Shown: positions 8,522 to 16,997 of the stretch, one piece after another | How the letters are laid out: the number at the start of each line of letters is the position of its first letter | Numbering within the stretch: the first letter of the stretch is position 1 | Origin: an uncultured Lachnospiraceae bacterium | GTDB lineage: Bacteria; Bacillota; Clostridia; Lachnospirales; Lachnospiraceae | DNA: 45,014 nt | Reading direction: 5' to 3' | NCBI GenBank assembly: GCA_947178125.1 | Contig: CAMWXB010000033.1 | Coordinates: 1 to 45,014 of the forward strand | Translations under genes and position numbers: made by a program | The notes under the pieces: model-generated | Seen by the model: the letters and a program-made list of their open reading frames with translations, nothing else | Databases searched by the model: none | Told to the model about the DNA's origin: nothing

Positions 8522-9425
8522 GCGGAGCAGGATGATAGCCGGAAAAACGGATAAAATGCTGTAAGACCGGATTTTTATTATCTTTGTGCCATAGCGCCAC
8601 GATCTGTTCTGCTTCTTCGTCGCCGATAAGCGGAATGAATACGAGATTATCCGCATTATCCAGTTTTTGGGTACAGTAGCCTGGCAGAATGGAAATGCCT
8701 TCTTCGGCAGCGACCATCATCAGGATGCTTTCCGTATCGGAGGAGCGGAAGATGATATTTGGCAGATAGCCGGCTTTTTGGTATAAATTCATGAGATGGG
8801 CGTCGCCGGGTGAACTGCCGGAAGCAGAGGGCGACATATAGATAATTGTTTCGTTTTTCAGATCAGAACGCTGCAAAAGTTTACGCTGTGCAAAGGGATG
8901 ATTGGGATAAAGTGCCGCGACCAGTGGCACTTTTTCAATTTCCTGACAGTCTATGCCGGTATCCTGGCATAAGTTCGTACTATCCCAGGTAAAAATAATA
9001 TCATATTCTCTATTCAGCAGGCCGGTCGCGAGGGCATCGGCTGTGTTACGGTAGCAATTGATCAATACGTTCGGGAACCGGTTATGAAATTCTTTCAGTT
9101 TATTGGACAGACTGCTCCTTTCGTAGCCCTTGGTATAGCCGATGTGCAGAGAACCTACAAGACCGGTCGAAGCGTCCTGCGTGCGCGATATGGCATGATT
9201 CATACGCTCCAGGATTGCTTTTGCTTCCAGAAGAAATACGCTGCCTGCAGGCGTGAGGGAAGCGGGTCTGGTCGAGCGGTCCAATAAAGAGCAGCCGAGT
9301 GTCTGTTCCAGCGCTTTGATCTGCTGTGTGACGGCCGTTTGGGAAATATAATATTGCTCCGCCGTTTTCGTAAAACTTTGTGTTTCCGCTAATGTGACAA
9401 AGTATTTTAATTGATTTAGATTCAT
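8496..9425 (-). CDS. LysR family transcriptional regulator
   Basis: 309 residues from ATG 9425; a TTG four codons earlier is in frame, but GAGGTG lies properly spaced only for 9425, and MNLNQLKYFVTLAETQSFTK is a textbook LysR N-terminus. HTH: AEQYYISQTAVTQQIKALEQ then LGCSLLDR. The effector domain includes SLHIGYTKGYERSSL and AAEEGISILPGYCTQKL. It is divergent from the D-lactate-type dehydrogenase gene, its most likely target. The shared 130-bp region holds an imperfect ATAA-N7-TTAT dyad (9439-9453). The inducer is unknown; the LysR class often senses a substrate or product of the regulated enzyme. Confidence 0.9.
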   Translation of the reverse strand: MNLNQLKYFVTLAETQSFTKTAEQYYISQTAVTQQIKALEQTLGCSLLDRSTRPASLTPAGSVFLLEAKAILERMNHAISRTQDASTGLVGSLHIGYTKGYERSSLSNKLKEFHNRFPNVLINCYRNTADALATGLLNREYDIIFTWDSTNLCQDTGIDCQEIEKVPLVAALYPNHPFAQRKLLQRSDLKNETIIYMSPSASGSSPGDAHLMNLYQKAGYLPNIIFRSSDTESILMMVAAEEGISILPGYCTQKLDNADNLVFIPLIGDEEAEQIVALWHKDNKNPVLQHFIRFSGYHPAPPTSTAPSE

Positions 9426-9474
9426 GAAACACCTCAATATAACTTTTTCTTATATTAACATGGGATATTTGGTT

Positions 9475-9503
9475 TTGTAAATCGGAAAAATACGATATAG
9501 AAT
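9475..9503 (+). promoter_or_regulatory. Possible promoter of the D-lactate-type dehydrogenase
   Basis: TTGTAA (9475-9480) and TAGAAT (9498-9503) with a 17-bp spacer, just upstream of the gene and downstream of the ATAA-N7-TTAT dyad at 9439-9453, a possible LysR site. Moderate match. Confidence 0.4.
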
Positions 9504-9556
9504 AAGTGTATATGAAAATCAAATTAAAAAAGGAAACAGAAGGGAAACGTGGAAAA

Positions 9557-10546
9557 ATGAAAATATTTGCTTACGAAGTTCGCGAAGATGAAAAAAGATT
9601 TTTAATGGACAGGGCTGCGGAAATGGGGATTATTCTTGAACAGAGCGGAGAAATTCCCAGTCTGGACAATGCGGATGATACAAAAGGATGTGCCGGCGTG
9701 ACCATTCTGGGGCAGGGGAAAATCAATGAGGCGCTATTAAAAGTCTGGTATGAGAACGGCGTACGATATCTTTCTACGAGGACGATCGGATATGACCATA
9801 TTGACCTTGCCTGTGCAAAGGCTCTGGGAATCCGGGTATGCAATGCATCTTATGCGCCGAATGGCGTTGCGGATTTTACGGTGATGCTCATGCTGATGTG
9901 TCTGCGCAATTATAAGCAGGCCATGTGGCGGGGGCAGGTCAATGATTTTTCACTGAAAGGACTGCAAGGTAAGGAAATTAGAAAACTGACAGTTGGCATT
10001 ATGGGGACAGGACGTATCGGGCAGCAGGTAATGAAGAATCTTTCAGGATTTGGCTGTCGGATGCTCTGTTATGATGTCTGTCAGAATGATACGGCTGCAT
10101 CTTTGGGTACTTATGTCAGTCTGGATGCTTTGCTGCAGGAGAGTGATATCATAACGCTTCATCTGCCTTTGTTGGATTCTACTTACCATATCATAAACGA
10201 TGAAACGATGAAAAAGATGAAGGACGGCGTCGTTCTGATCAATTGTGCGCGCGGTGAACTGATGGATATTGATACGCTGGTAAAGGGAATTGAGACAGAA
10301 AAAATCGGAGCTTTGGGCATCGATACGCTGGAGGGAGATGAAACGATCATTCATGCTGACCACAGAGTAGATATATTAGCCAACAGGAATTGGTTTTATC
10401 TGCATCAGTTCAGAAATGTCATCATGACACAGCATATGGCTTTTTATACGGATCTGGCTGTGGAGAGTATGGCAGACTGCGGCGTGGCCGGGATTTATCA
10501 AATGGCGCATGGGCAGAACTGTGCAACAGAAATAAGAACAAGTTAA
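9557..10546 (+). CDS. D-lactate dehydrogenase-type 2-hydroxyacid dehydrogenase
   Basis: 329 residues from ATG 9557, the normal size; upstream in-frame GTG 9506 and ATG 9512 would add a non-conserved lysine-rich tail. The NAD-binding motif is GIMGTGRIGQQV. Catalytic residues of the D-2-hydroxyacid family are in place: R232 (NCARGE), E259 (TLEGDE) and H293 (TQHMAFYT). The segment STRTIGYDHIDL and the LHLPL and HMAFYT contexts place it in the D-lactate dehydrogenase/VanH-like branch, reducing pyruvate or a related 2-oxoacid with NADH. No vanA or vanX neighbours exist, so fermentation or 2-oxoacid reduction is the likelier role. Probably controlled by the divergent LysR protein. Confidence 0.85.
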   Translation: MKIFAYEVREDEKRFLMDRAAEMGIILEQSGEIPSLDNADDTKGCAGVTILGQGKINEALLKVWYENGVRYLSTRTIGYDHIDLACAKALGIRVCNASYAPNGVADFTVMLMLMCLRNYKQAMWRGQVNDFSLKGLQGKEIRKLTVGIMGTGRIGQQVMKNLSGFGCRMLCYDVCQNDTAASLGTYVSLDALLQESDIITLHLPLLDSTYHIINDETMKKMKDGVVLINCARGELMDIDTLVKGIETEKIGALGIDTLEGDETIIHADHRVDILANRNWFYLHQFRNVIMTQHMAFYTDLAVESMADCGVAGIYQMAHGQNCATEIRTS

Positions 10547-10553
10547 GAACAAA

Positions 10554-10583
10554 TTGACAAGGCTGATCTGTGCCATATATAAT
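10554..10583 (+). promoter_or_regulatory. Promoter of the ThrE-like exporter genes
   Basis: Consensus -35 TTGACA (10554-10559) and -10 TATAAT (10578-10583), 18-bp spacer, starting eight bases after the preceding stop codon. It should drive both exporter halves. Confidence 0.7.
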
Positions 10584-10642
10584 TTTTCATGGTATAAAAA
10601 TATGGTATGATAATAGAAAATGAAAGCCAGAGAAAGCGGGAA

Positions 10643-11476
10643 ATGGTAAACGAAGAATTAAAACAGGATGACAGTGAATACGAAGAACGAGAACAGGACG
10701 ACAGCAAAGTTCTGGAAACTGCTCTGGCTGCCGGGCACATCCTGTTGGAAAATGGAGCGGAGATTGCCAGAGTGGAAGAGACTATGGAGCGGATATGCCG
10801 GCACTTCGGCGTGGAGTCCGGGAATTTTTTCGTGCTGAGCAACGGTATTTTTGCAACAGGCAGCAGGAAACCGGACAGTCCGGGCGGGCAATATGCCAAG
10901 GTTCAGCATATTCCGGTAAAAGGCGCGCAGCTCGATAAAGTTGTGGCGGTCAATCAGCTTTCGCGGGAAGTGGCAGAGGGACGTTACAGCCTGGAGCAGG
11001 TACAGGAAAAACTGGAGCAGATACGGCGTATGCCCAGGAAAAGTTTTCCCGTGCAGATACTGGCATCGGGGCTGGGCAGCGCCTGCTTTTGTTATCTTTT
11101 TGGCGGCAGTCTGGCAGATAGTCTTGTGGCATTTGCAGCCGGATTTCTGTTATATGTTTTTGTGCTGATGGTCAGAGAGTCCCGTATCTCCAAGATCACA
11201 AAAAACATCTGCGGCGGTGCGCTGGTCACGTTTCTTTGTATTCTCAGTTATGGGCTGGGTCTTGGAGATAATCTCAGCCATATGGTCATAGGCTCGATCA
11301 TTCCACTGGTACCCGGCGTTGCCTTTACCAATGGAATCCGTGATATCGCGGACGGAGATTACATTTCCGGAGCGGTACGGCTTCTGGATGCGATTTTGGT
11401 GTTTTTGTGCATCGCGATCGGGGTAGGCGTAACATTCATTGTTTATCACCGCGTTTTTGGAGGGATACTGCTGTGA
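10643..11476 (+). CDS. ThrE-like threonine/serine exporter, large subunit (PF06738 type)
   Basis: About 277 residues from ATG 10643; ATG 10607 is an alternative but has no ribosome site, whereas AGCGGGAA precedes 10643 (a weak call). The N-terminal soluble part, LETALAAGHILLENGAEIARVEETMERIC, is the signature of the ThrE/YjjP N-terminal domain. About five membrane helices follow from residue 135 (VQILASGLGSACFCYLFGG onward), with the conserved GSIIPLVPGVAFTNGIRD. In Corynebacterium ThrE exports threonine and serine; in many Firmicutes the protein is split into this part and a smaller second half, exactly as here with the next gene. The substrate in this organism is inferred only. Confidence 0.82.
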   Translation: MVNEELKQDDSEYEEREQDDSKVLETALAAGHILLENGAEIARVEETMERICRHFGVESGNFFVLSNGIFATGSRKPDSPGGQYAKVQHIPVKGAQLDKVVAVNQLSREVAEGRYSLEQVQEKLEQIRRMPRKSFPVQILASGLGSACFCYLFGGSLADSLVAFAAGFLLYVFVLMVRESRISKITKNICGGALVTFLCILSYGLGLGDNLSHMVIGSIIPLVPGVAFTNGIRDIADGDYISGAVRLLDAILVFLCIAIGVGVTFIVYHRVFGGILL

Positions 11477-11546
11477 AAAACGGATTTTCACAGTCGAATT
11501 TGTGCCTGCGGCGAAAATATTGCAGGCTGGGCAGGAATGGAGGATT

Positions 11547-11981
11547 ATGATGATTGGTCAGACGATTGCCGCTGCTTTGGGAACGGTGGCGTTTTCGGTC
11601 CTTTTTGGCGTACCGCGGAAATATTACGGCTATTGCGGACTTGTAGGAGGGGCGGGCTGGTGCCTTTATTCGATATTGACGGTATATACCGCCTGTACGG
11701 CTGTGGAGGCGACCTTTTTTGCCGCGTTTCTGGTAGTGCTGTTATCCCGTTTTCTGGCGGTCTGGGAGAAATGTCCGGCGACCGTTTTTTTGACTGCCGG
11801 TGTTTTTCCGCTGGTGCCGGGGACAGGGATTTACTGGACTGCATATTATCTTGTGACGGACCGCCCGGCGGAGGCGGCAGACAATGGTTTTGCGGCAGTC
11901 AAGGCGGCCTTTGCGATTGTGCTGGGAATCGTTCTGGTATTTGAAGTGCCGGACAGCTTTTTTAAGATGAAAAATAAATGA
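11547..11981 (+). CDS. ThrE-like exporter, small subunit (PF12821 type)
   Basis: 144 residues from ATG 11547, with AATGGAGG just upstream; longer in-frame starts overlap the previous gene and are not supported. Four to five membrane helices are visible: IAAALGTVAFSVLFGVP, GLVGGAGWCLYSILTVY, AFLVVLLSRFLAVW, then TVFLTAGVFPLVPGTGIYW, whose FPLVPG is the family signature and mirrors the LVPG of the large subunit. The C-terminal helix is AFAIVLGIVLVFEVP. It completes the split ThrE exporter with the gene 70 bases upstream. Confidence 0.8.
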   Translation: MMIGQTIAAALGTVAFSVLFGVPRKYYGYCGLVGGAGWCLYSILTVYTACTAVEATFFAAFLVVLLSRFLAVWEKCPATVFLTAGVFPLVPGTGIYWTAYYLVTDRPAEAADNGFAAVKAAFAIVLGIVLVFEVPDSFFKMKNK

Positions 11982-12008
11982 AAAAGTAAAAATTTTGGAA
12001 GTGTCCTT

Positions 12009-12037
12009 TTGCATATCTTATCTTAATCTGTTATAAT
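12009..12037 (+). promoter_or_regulatory. Promoter of the surface protein gene
   Basis: TTGCAT (12009-12014) and perfect TATAAT (12032-12037) with a 17-bp spacer. Transcription should begin near 12044, which argues against TTG 12049 as the start codon and for GTG 12103. Confidence 0.65.
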
Positions 12038-12102
12038 ATAACAATAGTTTGTCAAATCATTATCAATCTTCAAAATACAAAAGAATAAGAGGCGTAAGAG
12101 AA

Positions 12103-15100
12103 GTGAAAAAGAGGGGAAGAAGTAAAAGACTTTTTTTATTTATCTTAACAGCAGCTATGATATTGACGATGCAGGATTTTTCAGTACTGGCCGAACAGGT
12201 GCCGCTGGAGAACGGGACGGAGAGCCAGCCGGAAGCTGTGCCGGAGTCGTCCGAGAGTCAACCTGAACAGTCGGAGGACGGAACTGGGACATCGACAGAA
12301 CAGCCGGTGGAGCCGCCGGAACAGGCGGAGAGCCAGCCCGAACAGTTGCCGGAGCAGCCGGAAAGCCAGCCTGAACAGCCAACGGAGCAGCCAGACAGCG
12401 GGGATGGAACACTTGACGGGGCACAGGGAGAGGCGTCGGAAACATCGACAGAGCAGCCGCCGGAGGTCGAGGGTGAAACACAGGGAAAGCTGCCGGAAAC
12501 GTCGTCTGAACAGCCGCCGATGTCAGAGGCAGACAATTCTGAAATATTGACAACAGCGCCGGAAAATAATTTCACGACAGAAGCGGATGCTGATTTGGAT
12601 GGAACGGCAGAAATGTCACTGGGGCTGGATGCCGGTACATTGGCGGCGCATACGGTTCCAAGCCAGAATCCGGGGCAGGCGGTCGTGAATCTGTTTGACT
12701 ATTGGCAGTATCCTGGTGAGATGAATCGCTATGGGAATGAGATATCGCATGATTGGTATGATGGCAGTAGACTTACCTATATGCTGGGCATTTCCGGTGG
12801 ACATTTGCTGCGTTTTGCTTATCGGGACATTGAATCCTGTGACTGGTGCAAGGATGACAGTACAGGATATTATGGTGATTGGAATGAATATCAATCGAAC
12901 GGGCCGCGTCAGGGTATTGTACAGAACCGATTGGGTACTGATGGATTTCCAATACTGAATTTTAAAGTTGACGAGGATTATGGGAATTATAAGTATCATC
13001 AGGAGTATCTTGACAATAAAAATGAATCCCTTGCTTATTTGTTTTCACTGAATAACAATGAGTACAAAAAAAGCTATTCCAATGTACAGGGATTGTTTCA
13101 GATGGATGGCCAGGGATATTACTATTATAACAGTAAGGAAAATTTTGCGGAGTTTGATGAAGCGAATGAGCGGTTTATTTTGTATGATTCGCCGGGAGTT
13201 GGGAAATTGGATGACCCGAAAGACCCGAATTCCGATGGGGATTTTGGACAATTCTTTCCCTTTAATGAAGCGGGTGATGTATTTAATAAAGTATCGGCAG
13301 ATGGTAAACGCCTCTATTATGAAAGCAATTCCAGTGTTGAAACAGAGGCTTCCATTGAGGATATTCGGAGCCACTTCAGTTTTTTAAAATGTTATGCTCC
13401 TGTATTGAACCATTATCTGGGAATGACACTGGAAGTTCCTTTCCTGCAGCCGGTGGGCGGCACTTTGCCTGACAGCACTCCTATGAGTTTTTCATTTTCG
13501 GGGGATGATGACGTCTGGATTTTTATTGATGATGTGCTGGTAGCCGATTTGGGTGGACTTCATGATGCGTGTGGTTTATCAATTGATTTTAATTCTGGCG
13601 AGGTTAAAGTCGATGGCGAGCAACCGCATACTTTATATGAGTCTTTCGTGGAGGCTTATGGCAGTGGAAATGCGATTCCTGCCAATATTGCATTTAACGG
13701 CCCGACCTTTGCCGACAATACGGTTCACACATTGAAGATGTTTTATCTGGAACGTGGTAATATGGCATCCAACCTCTCTCTGTCATTCAACCTCCAGACG
13801 GCGCGTTATAACCAGATCAAAAAGGTTGACCAGAACGGAAATGCTGTAGAAAATGTGGAATTTGCACTTTATCCGGCAATAGAGTGTAATGCGGAGGATG
13901 AAGGAAGCATTTTGTGTAACAGCACAGTGGATAAAACATCCGGCGGAACCTGCTATGTGAAGCAGAACGGAGAAACCCCGCTGCTCACGTTAAGGACAGG
14001 ACCGGATGGAATAGCCAATTTCAGCAATTATACTTTTTCTCCCAATACACAGTATTATATTCTCCATGAGACCGCACCGCCGGCCGGATACCGTTCGCAG
14101 CCGGTGGATATTGTTCTCGAATATAATGCACAGACAACGATGCTCAGTGTTGCGAACAGATGGGAAACAGGAGCTTATGCCAGCTTCACTTCTTATGTGA
14201 GTGAGCAGGCAGGCGTAAAATTAATTTATGGACAGTATAATGTGAGTACCGGTCTTGTTGAGAAAGGCACGGGGGATGTGCCTGATTTTTCGCGGGAAAA
14301 GGGACTGATTCTTGCAGTCCCCATGTTACAGAGAGGTGAAAAGGACAGTACCGTATGGCTTCCGTTATACGGAAGCAATCTGGATGGATTCCATACGACC
14401 GGTGTTGAAGGCGCTGATGAAAGCAGCATGAAAAGGGCTCTGTTGACAGCGGCATTGAATCAGTGCCTGTATAACGAAGGCTGGTATCTGGAGTGGAACC
14501 CGGAAAAGGGTATTCTGGAAGGCCGTCTGTCCGATCTGCCGGGCCGGGCAGACCGATACCGTCATGAAAATGCGAATGGCGATATGCAGATGGCATATAT
14601 CATGATAGAACCGGGTGTGTTTACTCAGATTGGGGGCGCTGGAGGCAGTTCGTCAGACCGGTATGCAGCTTTAAAACAGTATGTTGGGGCGAATGGGGTA
14701 GATGCCGCGGTCAGTGCGATCTATAATCTGACAGGCGGAAATGCCGGAGCGAACGTCAATTTGCTTGATACGGCACAATTCATCAGAGTCTTCCGTTCTC
14801 TGATCTATATTTCCAATGAACAGCGGGAACTCCGTGTAATGAAGGTAGATGAAAACGGCCAGCCGCTTAATGGCGCACAATTTGGATTATATGCGAGCAT
14901 AGAAGACGCGCAGCAGAACCACAATGCGGTGGCAGTGGGAGTAACGGCGAATGTAGACGGTGTGGACGGCCTTCTGATCTTTAAACCGCAGACGGACGGT
15001 GCGCCGGGCTATGCCGGAATGGTATGGGCGGAGGCGTTGAATCAGCAGTATTATCTGAAAGAAATCAGTGCGCCAAAGGGATATACGGTCAATGAAACGA

Positions 15101-15879
15101 TCATTCCTGTCATTGTCGGTATTTATTCCATTTATGCGGATGCCGGCTCGGAAGGCGACGGCGTATCCGTCATGGCGGGTGCGGGACAACTGTATCGAAC
15201 AATGGCGAAATATGCTTCGGACGGCGACGTGAATATTACGCTCCGCGATATTACCGTCACGGCACAGAGGCAGGATTCGGGTCAGTTTGCACTGAATGGA
15301 TGGCAGGACATGGCTGAGTCCGGTCAGAAACAGGAAAAAAATCTCCATTACGGTATGAACAGAGAGATGGGGATGGATTATGGCCTTCACGACGAAGACC
15401 TGAGCTCGACTCCTTTTTTCAGGACCGATACGGGTTTTCTCCGTGTTCGTGTGAGTCAGAATACACAGGCTCTGCAAAAGGAACTTTATAATGGAGCGGT
15501 CAATATTGCCAACTGGGACGATTTAGGGGATACAGACCTCACGGGGCTGTTCAGCCTGTTGAATGTTGTTGTTGTGGAAGACAGGCCGAAGGAGAAACCG
15601 GATGATGACCATGATGGTAACGATAATGACAGTGTTGACGATGTTGGTCAGGACAATGATTTCGAGACGATGGATTCGAATGCCGATGCAGGAGCAAATG
15701 CTTCCCCAACCGCTCTTGATGTGCTGGTAGAGCATATTGGAACGCCGCAGACAGGCGACGATTCCCTGATAGGGTGGTGGGCTTTGCTCAGTATCGTTTC
15801 CCTGGTGGGGATTGGAGCAACGGTATGTAATCTGATTTTGGTAAAAAGAAAACGGAAAAAGCATTCAGCGAAAAGATAA
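12103..15879 (+). CDS. Large sortase-anchored surface protein with fibro-slime and SpaA/Cna-B domains
   Basis: About 1258 residues from GTG 12103 (AGAGG upstream; TTG 12049 would be almost at the transcript start). A positive stretch and LFLFILTAAMILT form the signal peptide, cleaved near residue 30. Residues 31-170 are a Glu/Pro/Gln-rich spacer with repeated ESQPEQ units. Residues about 305-566 resemble a fibro-slime domain (MSFSFSGDDDVWIFIDD, then LADLGGLHDACG-like text). Two SpaA/Cna-B isopeptide-type domains follow: IKKVDQNGNAVENVEFALY to YILHETAPPAGY (568-686) and MKVDENGQPLNGAQFGLY to YYLKEISAPKGYTV (906-1006). An Asp-rich linker precedes the sorting signal TPQTGDD (1214-1220), a membrane helix and KRKRKK. 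It is an adhesin or pilin-like wall protein; the partner is unknown. Convergent with a sortase B. Confidence 0.88.
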   Translation: MKKRGRSKRLFLFILTAAMILTMQDFSVLAEQVPLENGTESQPEAVPESSESQPEQSEDGTGTSTEQPVEPPEQAESQPEQLPEQPESQPEQPTEQPDSGDGTLDGAQGEASETSTEQPPEVEGETQGKLPETSSEQPPMSEADNSEILTTAPENNFTTEADADLDGTAEMSLGLDAGTLAAHTVPSQNPGQAVVNLFDYWQYPGEMNRYGNEISHDWYDGSRLTYMLGISGGHLLRFAYRDIESCDWCKDDSTGYYGDWNEYQSNGPRQGIVQNRLGTDGFPILNFKVDEDYGNYKYHQEYLDNKNESLAYLFSLNNNEYKKSYSNVQGLFQMDGQGYYYYNSKENFAEFDEANERFILYDSPGVGKLDDPKDPNSDGDFGQFFPFNEAGDVFNKVSADGKRLYYESNSSVETEASIEDIRSHFSFLKCYAPVLNHYLGMTLEVPFLQPVGGTLPDSTPMSFSFSGDDDVWIFIDDVLVADLGGLHDACGLSIDFNSGEVKVDGEQPHTLYESFVEAYGSGNAIPANIAFNGPTFADNTVHTLKMFYLERGNMASNLSLSFNLQTARYNQIKKVDQNGNAVENVEFALYPAIECNAEDEGSILCNSTVDKTSGGTCYVKQNGETPLLTLRTGPDGIANFSNYTFSPNTQYYILHETAPPAGYRSQPVDIVLEYNAQTTMLSVANRWETGAYASFTSYVSEQAGVKLIYGQYNVSTGLVEKGTGDVPDFSREKGLILAVPMLQRGEKDSTVWLPLYGSNLDGFHTTGVEGADESSMKRALLTAALNQCLYNEGWYLEWNPEKGILEGRLSDLPGRADRYRHENANGDMQMAYIMIEPGVFTQIGGAGGSSSDRYAALKQYVGANGVDAAVSAIYNLTGGNAGANVNLLDTAQFIRVFRSLIYISNEQRELRVMKVDENGQPLNGAQFGLYASIEDAQQNHNAVAVGVTANVDGVDGLLIFKPQTDGAPGYAGMVWAEALNQQYYLKEISAPKGYTVNETIIPVIVGIYSIYADAGSEGDGVSVMAGAGQLYRTMAKYASDGDVNITLRDITVTAQRQDSGQFALNGWQDMAESGQKQEKNLHYGMNREMGMDYGLHDEDLSSTPFFRTDTGFLRVRVSQNTQALQKELYNGAVNIANWDDLGDTDLTGLFSLLNVVVVEDRPKEKPDDDHDGNDNDSVDDVGQDNDFETMDSNADAGANASPTALDVLVEHIGTPQTGDDSLIGWWALLSIVSLVGIGATVCNLILVKRKRKKHSAKR

Positions 15880-15897
15880 GCCGATTTGGCCGGTTCG

Positions 15898-16677
15898 TCA
15901 GTGAGAAACAGCAACCACGACGAATCGGCCATTATTGGTATGATAACTGCAGGTGGAAAGGGTCAGTATTTTATCCCCGTATGACGCACTGACACCTGTG
16001 TCATAAAGTGAATATGCCTTTACCTGCTGCATATATTCTTCAAAGATTTCCGGAGAGGACAGTTCAGGGTATTCATAATAATGAAACGGTGCATTTTCCT
16101 GTTTGGGAACGGGATCCCAATAAAAGGCGGCAAGCACTTCATAGTTCCGTTCTTCTGTCAGCGTATCGAAATGAATGATGGAATGCGCCGTGGCAAATTC
16201 ATAGGATTGATAATCCGTCAGGGAACCAAACATGCTTTTATCCTTCATGTGGTGCCCATAGATCAAAAGTGAATCTCCGTCCATAGAATACGCGGCATCG
16301 GCAAACAGACTGCCGCTGCTGGCGTCGGAGCGGTCGAAGGCTCTGTGAAGATAATATTCAGGGTCTTCCGGCGTGTGCATGACCGGATAATCTATTTTGG
16401 TATCTTCTATAAAAAGCCAGCCGGCAAAGTCGTGATTTTGTGCCCATAGCGTTTCATACTCCGCAAATTTATCGGTAACTTTTTCGGCGGCCGGTTTGGA
16501 ATCGTTTCGTATCTCCCGTATTTTTTGTGAAAGCTCCGCATTGGCATAATCCTCTGCCCGATATTGGAGAAGATCGTTGAAAAAAAGGAAAGTTGAGATA
16601 AAAAAAGTGGGAATGCAGATCAGAAGAACGATGGACTGCCAGAGCGGGAATTTTTTTCTGCTTGATTTTTTCTTCAT
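15898..16677 (-). CDS. srtB: Class B sortase
   Basis: 259 residues from ATG 16677, with AAAGG upstream; longer in-frame starts lack a good ribosome site. An N-terminal membrane anchor (WQSIVLLICIPTFFISTFLFF, residues about 13-33) and a long helical linker precede the catalytic domain. Residues read as catalytic are H142 (YGHHM), C243 (TLSTC) and R251 (GRFVVVA). The segment AGWLFIEDTKIDYPVM is typical of class B. Sortases cleave a C-terminal sorting motif outside the membrane and link the protein to peptidoglycan or a pilus. Only 18 bases separate its stop from that of the convergent adhesin, whose TPQTG motif is close to the (S/P/N)PXTG set used by Clostridioides difficile SrtB. That the adhesin is its substrate is inference. 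Confidence 0.92.
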   Translation of the reverse strand: MKKKSSRKKFPLWQSIVLLICIPTFFISTFLFFNDLLQYRAEDYANAELSQKIREIRNDSKPAAEKVTDKFAEYETLWAQNHDFAGWLFIEDTKIDYPVMHTPEDPEYYLHRAFDRSDASSGSLFADAAYSMDGDSLLIYGHHMKDKSMFGSLTDYQSYEFATAHSIIHFDTLTEERNYEVLAAFYWDPVPKQENAPFHYYEYPELSSPEIFEEYMQQVKAYSLYDTGVSASYGDKILTLSTCSYHTNNGRFVVVAVSH

Positions 16678-16931
16678 ATTAACAACCATACCTTTTCTCT
16701 CAGCCTGCGACATTGGGCTGACGCTGAAAGCGTCCTGGAACCAATATTTGCAAGACGAATAATTAGTCTATGAAAAATCTTTGATTTTTCATTATAACAC
16801 TTTGGCGGCGTGAATGCAAAAATGGATGCTGCTCAGGGAATCCATTTCACAATTTAGTTATGATACAGATTACATCTGACAGACGATTCAAAAACAATTA
16901 AAAAACAGTACTTTTTCCTAAAAAATTCTCA

Positions 16932-16960
16932 TTTAAAGAAGCAGCCTCCTTTTGTACAAT
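16932..16960 (+). promoter_or_regulatory. Possible promoter of the GH43 gene
   Basis: TTTAAA (16932-16937) and TACAAT (16955-16960), 17-bp spacer. The -10 lies inside the left arm of the large inverted repeat at 16944-16991. The rest of the 16678-16931 gap holds only the AT-rich sortase upstream region. Confidence 0.45.
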
Positions 16961-16991
16961 AGGCAAAGAAGCATGTTGTACAAAAGGAGGC
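16944..16991 (+). promoter_or_regulatory. Perfect 16-bp inverted repeat over the GH43 -10 box and ribosome site
   Basis: Positions 16944-16959 (GCCTCCTTTTGTACAA) are the exact reverse complement of 16976-16991, with 16 bases between. Each arm holds the palindrome TTGTACAA; the centres are 24 bp apart. The left copy overlaps the putative -10, and the right copy runs into the AAAGGAGG ribosome site (16983-16990) of the gene at 16998. It could be a two-site DNA operator or, if transcription starts upstream, an RNA hairpin that hides the ribosome site. Confidence 0.65.
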
Positions 16992-16997
16992 ATTTCT

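Noticed and set aside
9557..10546. VanH of a vancomycin-resistance cluster
   Set aside because: Sequence is VanH-like, but no ligase or dipeptidase genes are adjacent; a general D-lactate-type dehydrogenase is enough.
12155..12575. Antisense Pro/Ser-rich open frames over the surface protein
   Set aside because: They arise from the Glu/Pro-rich repeats of the adhesin stalk read backward.
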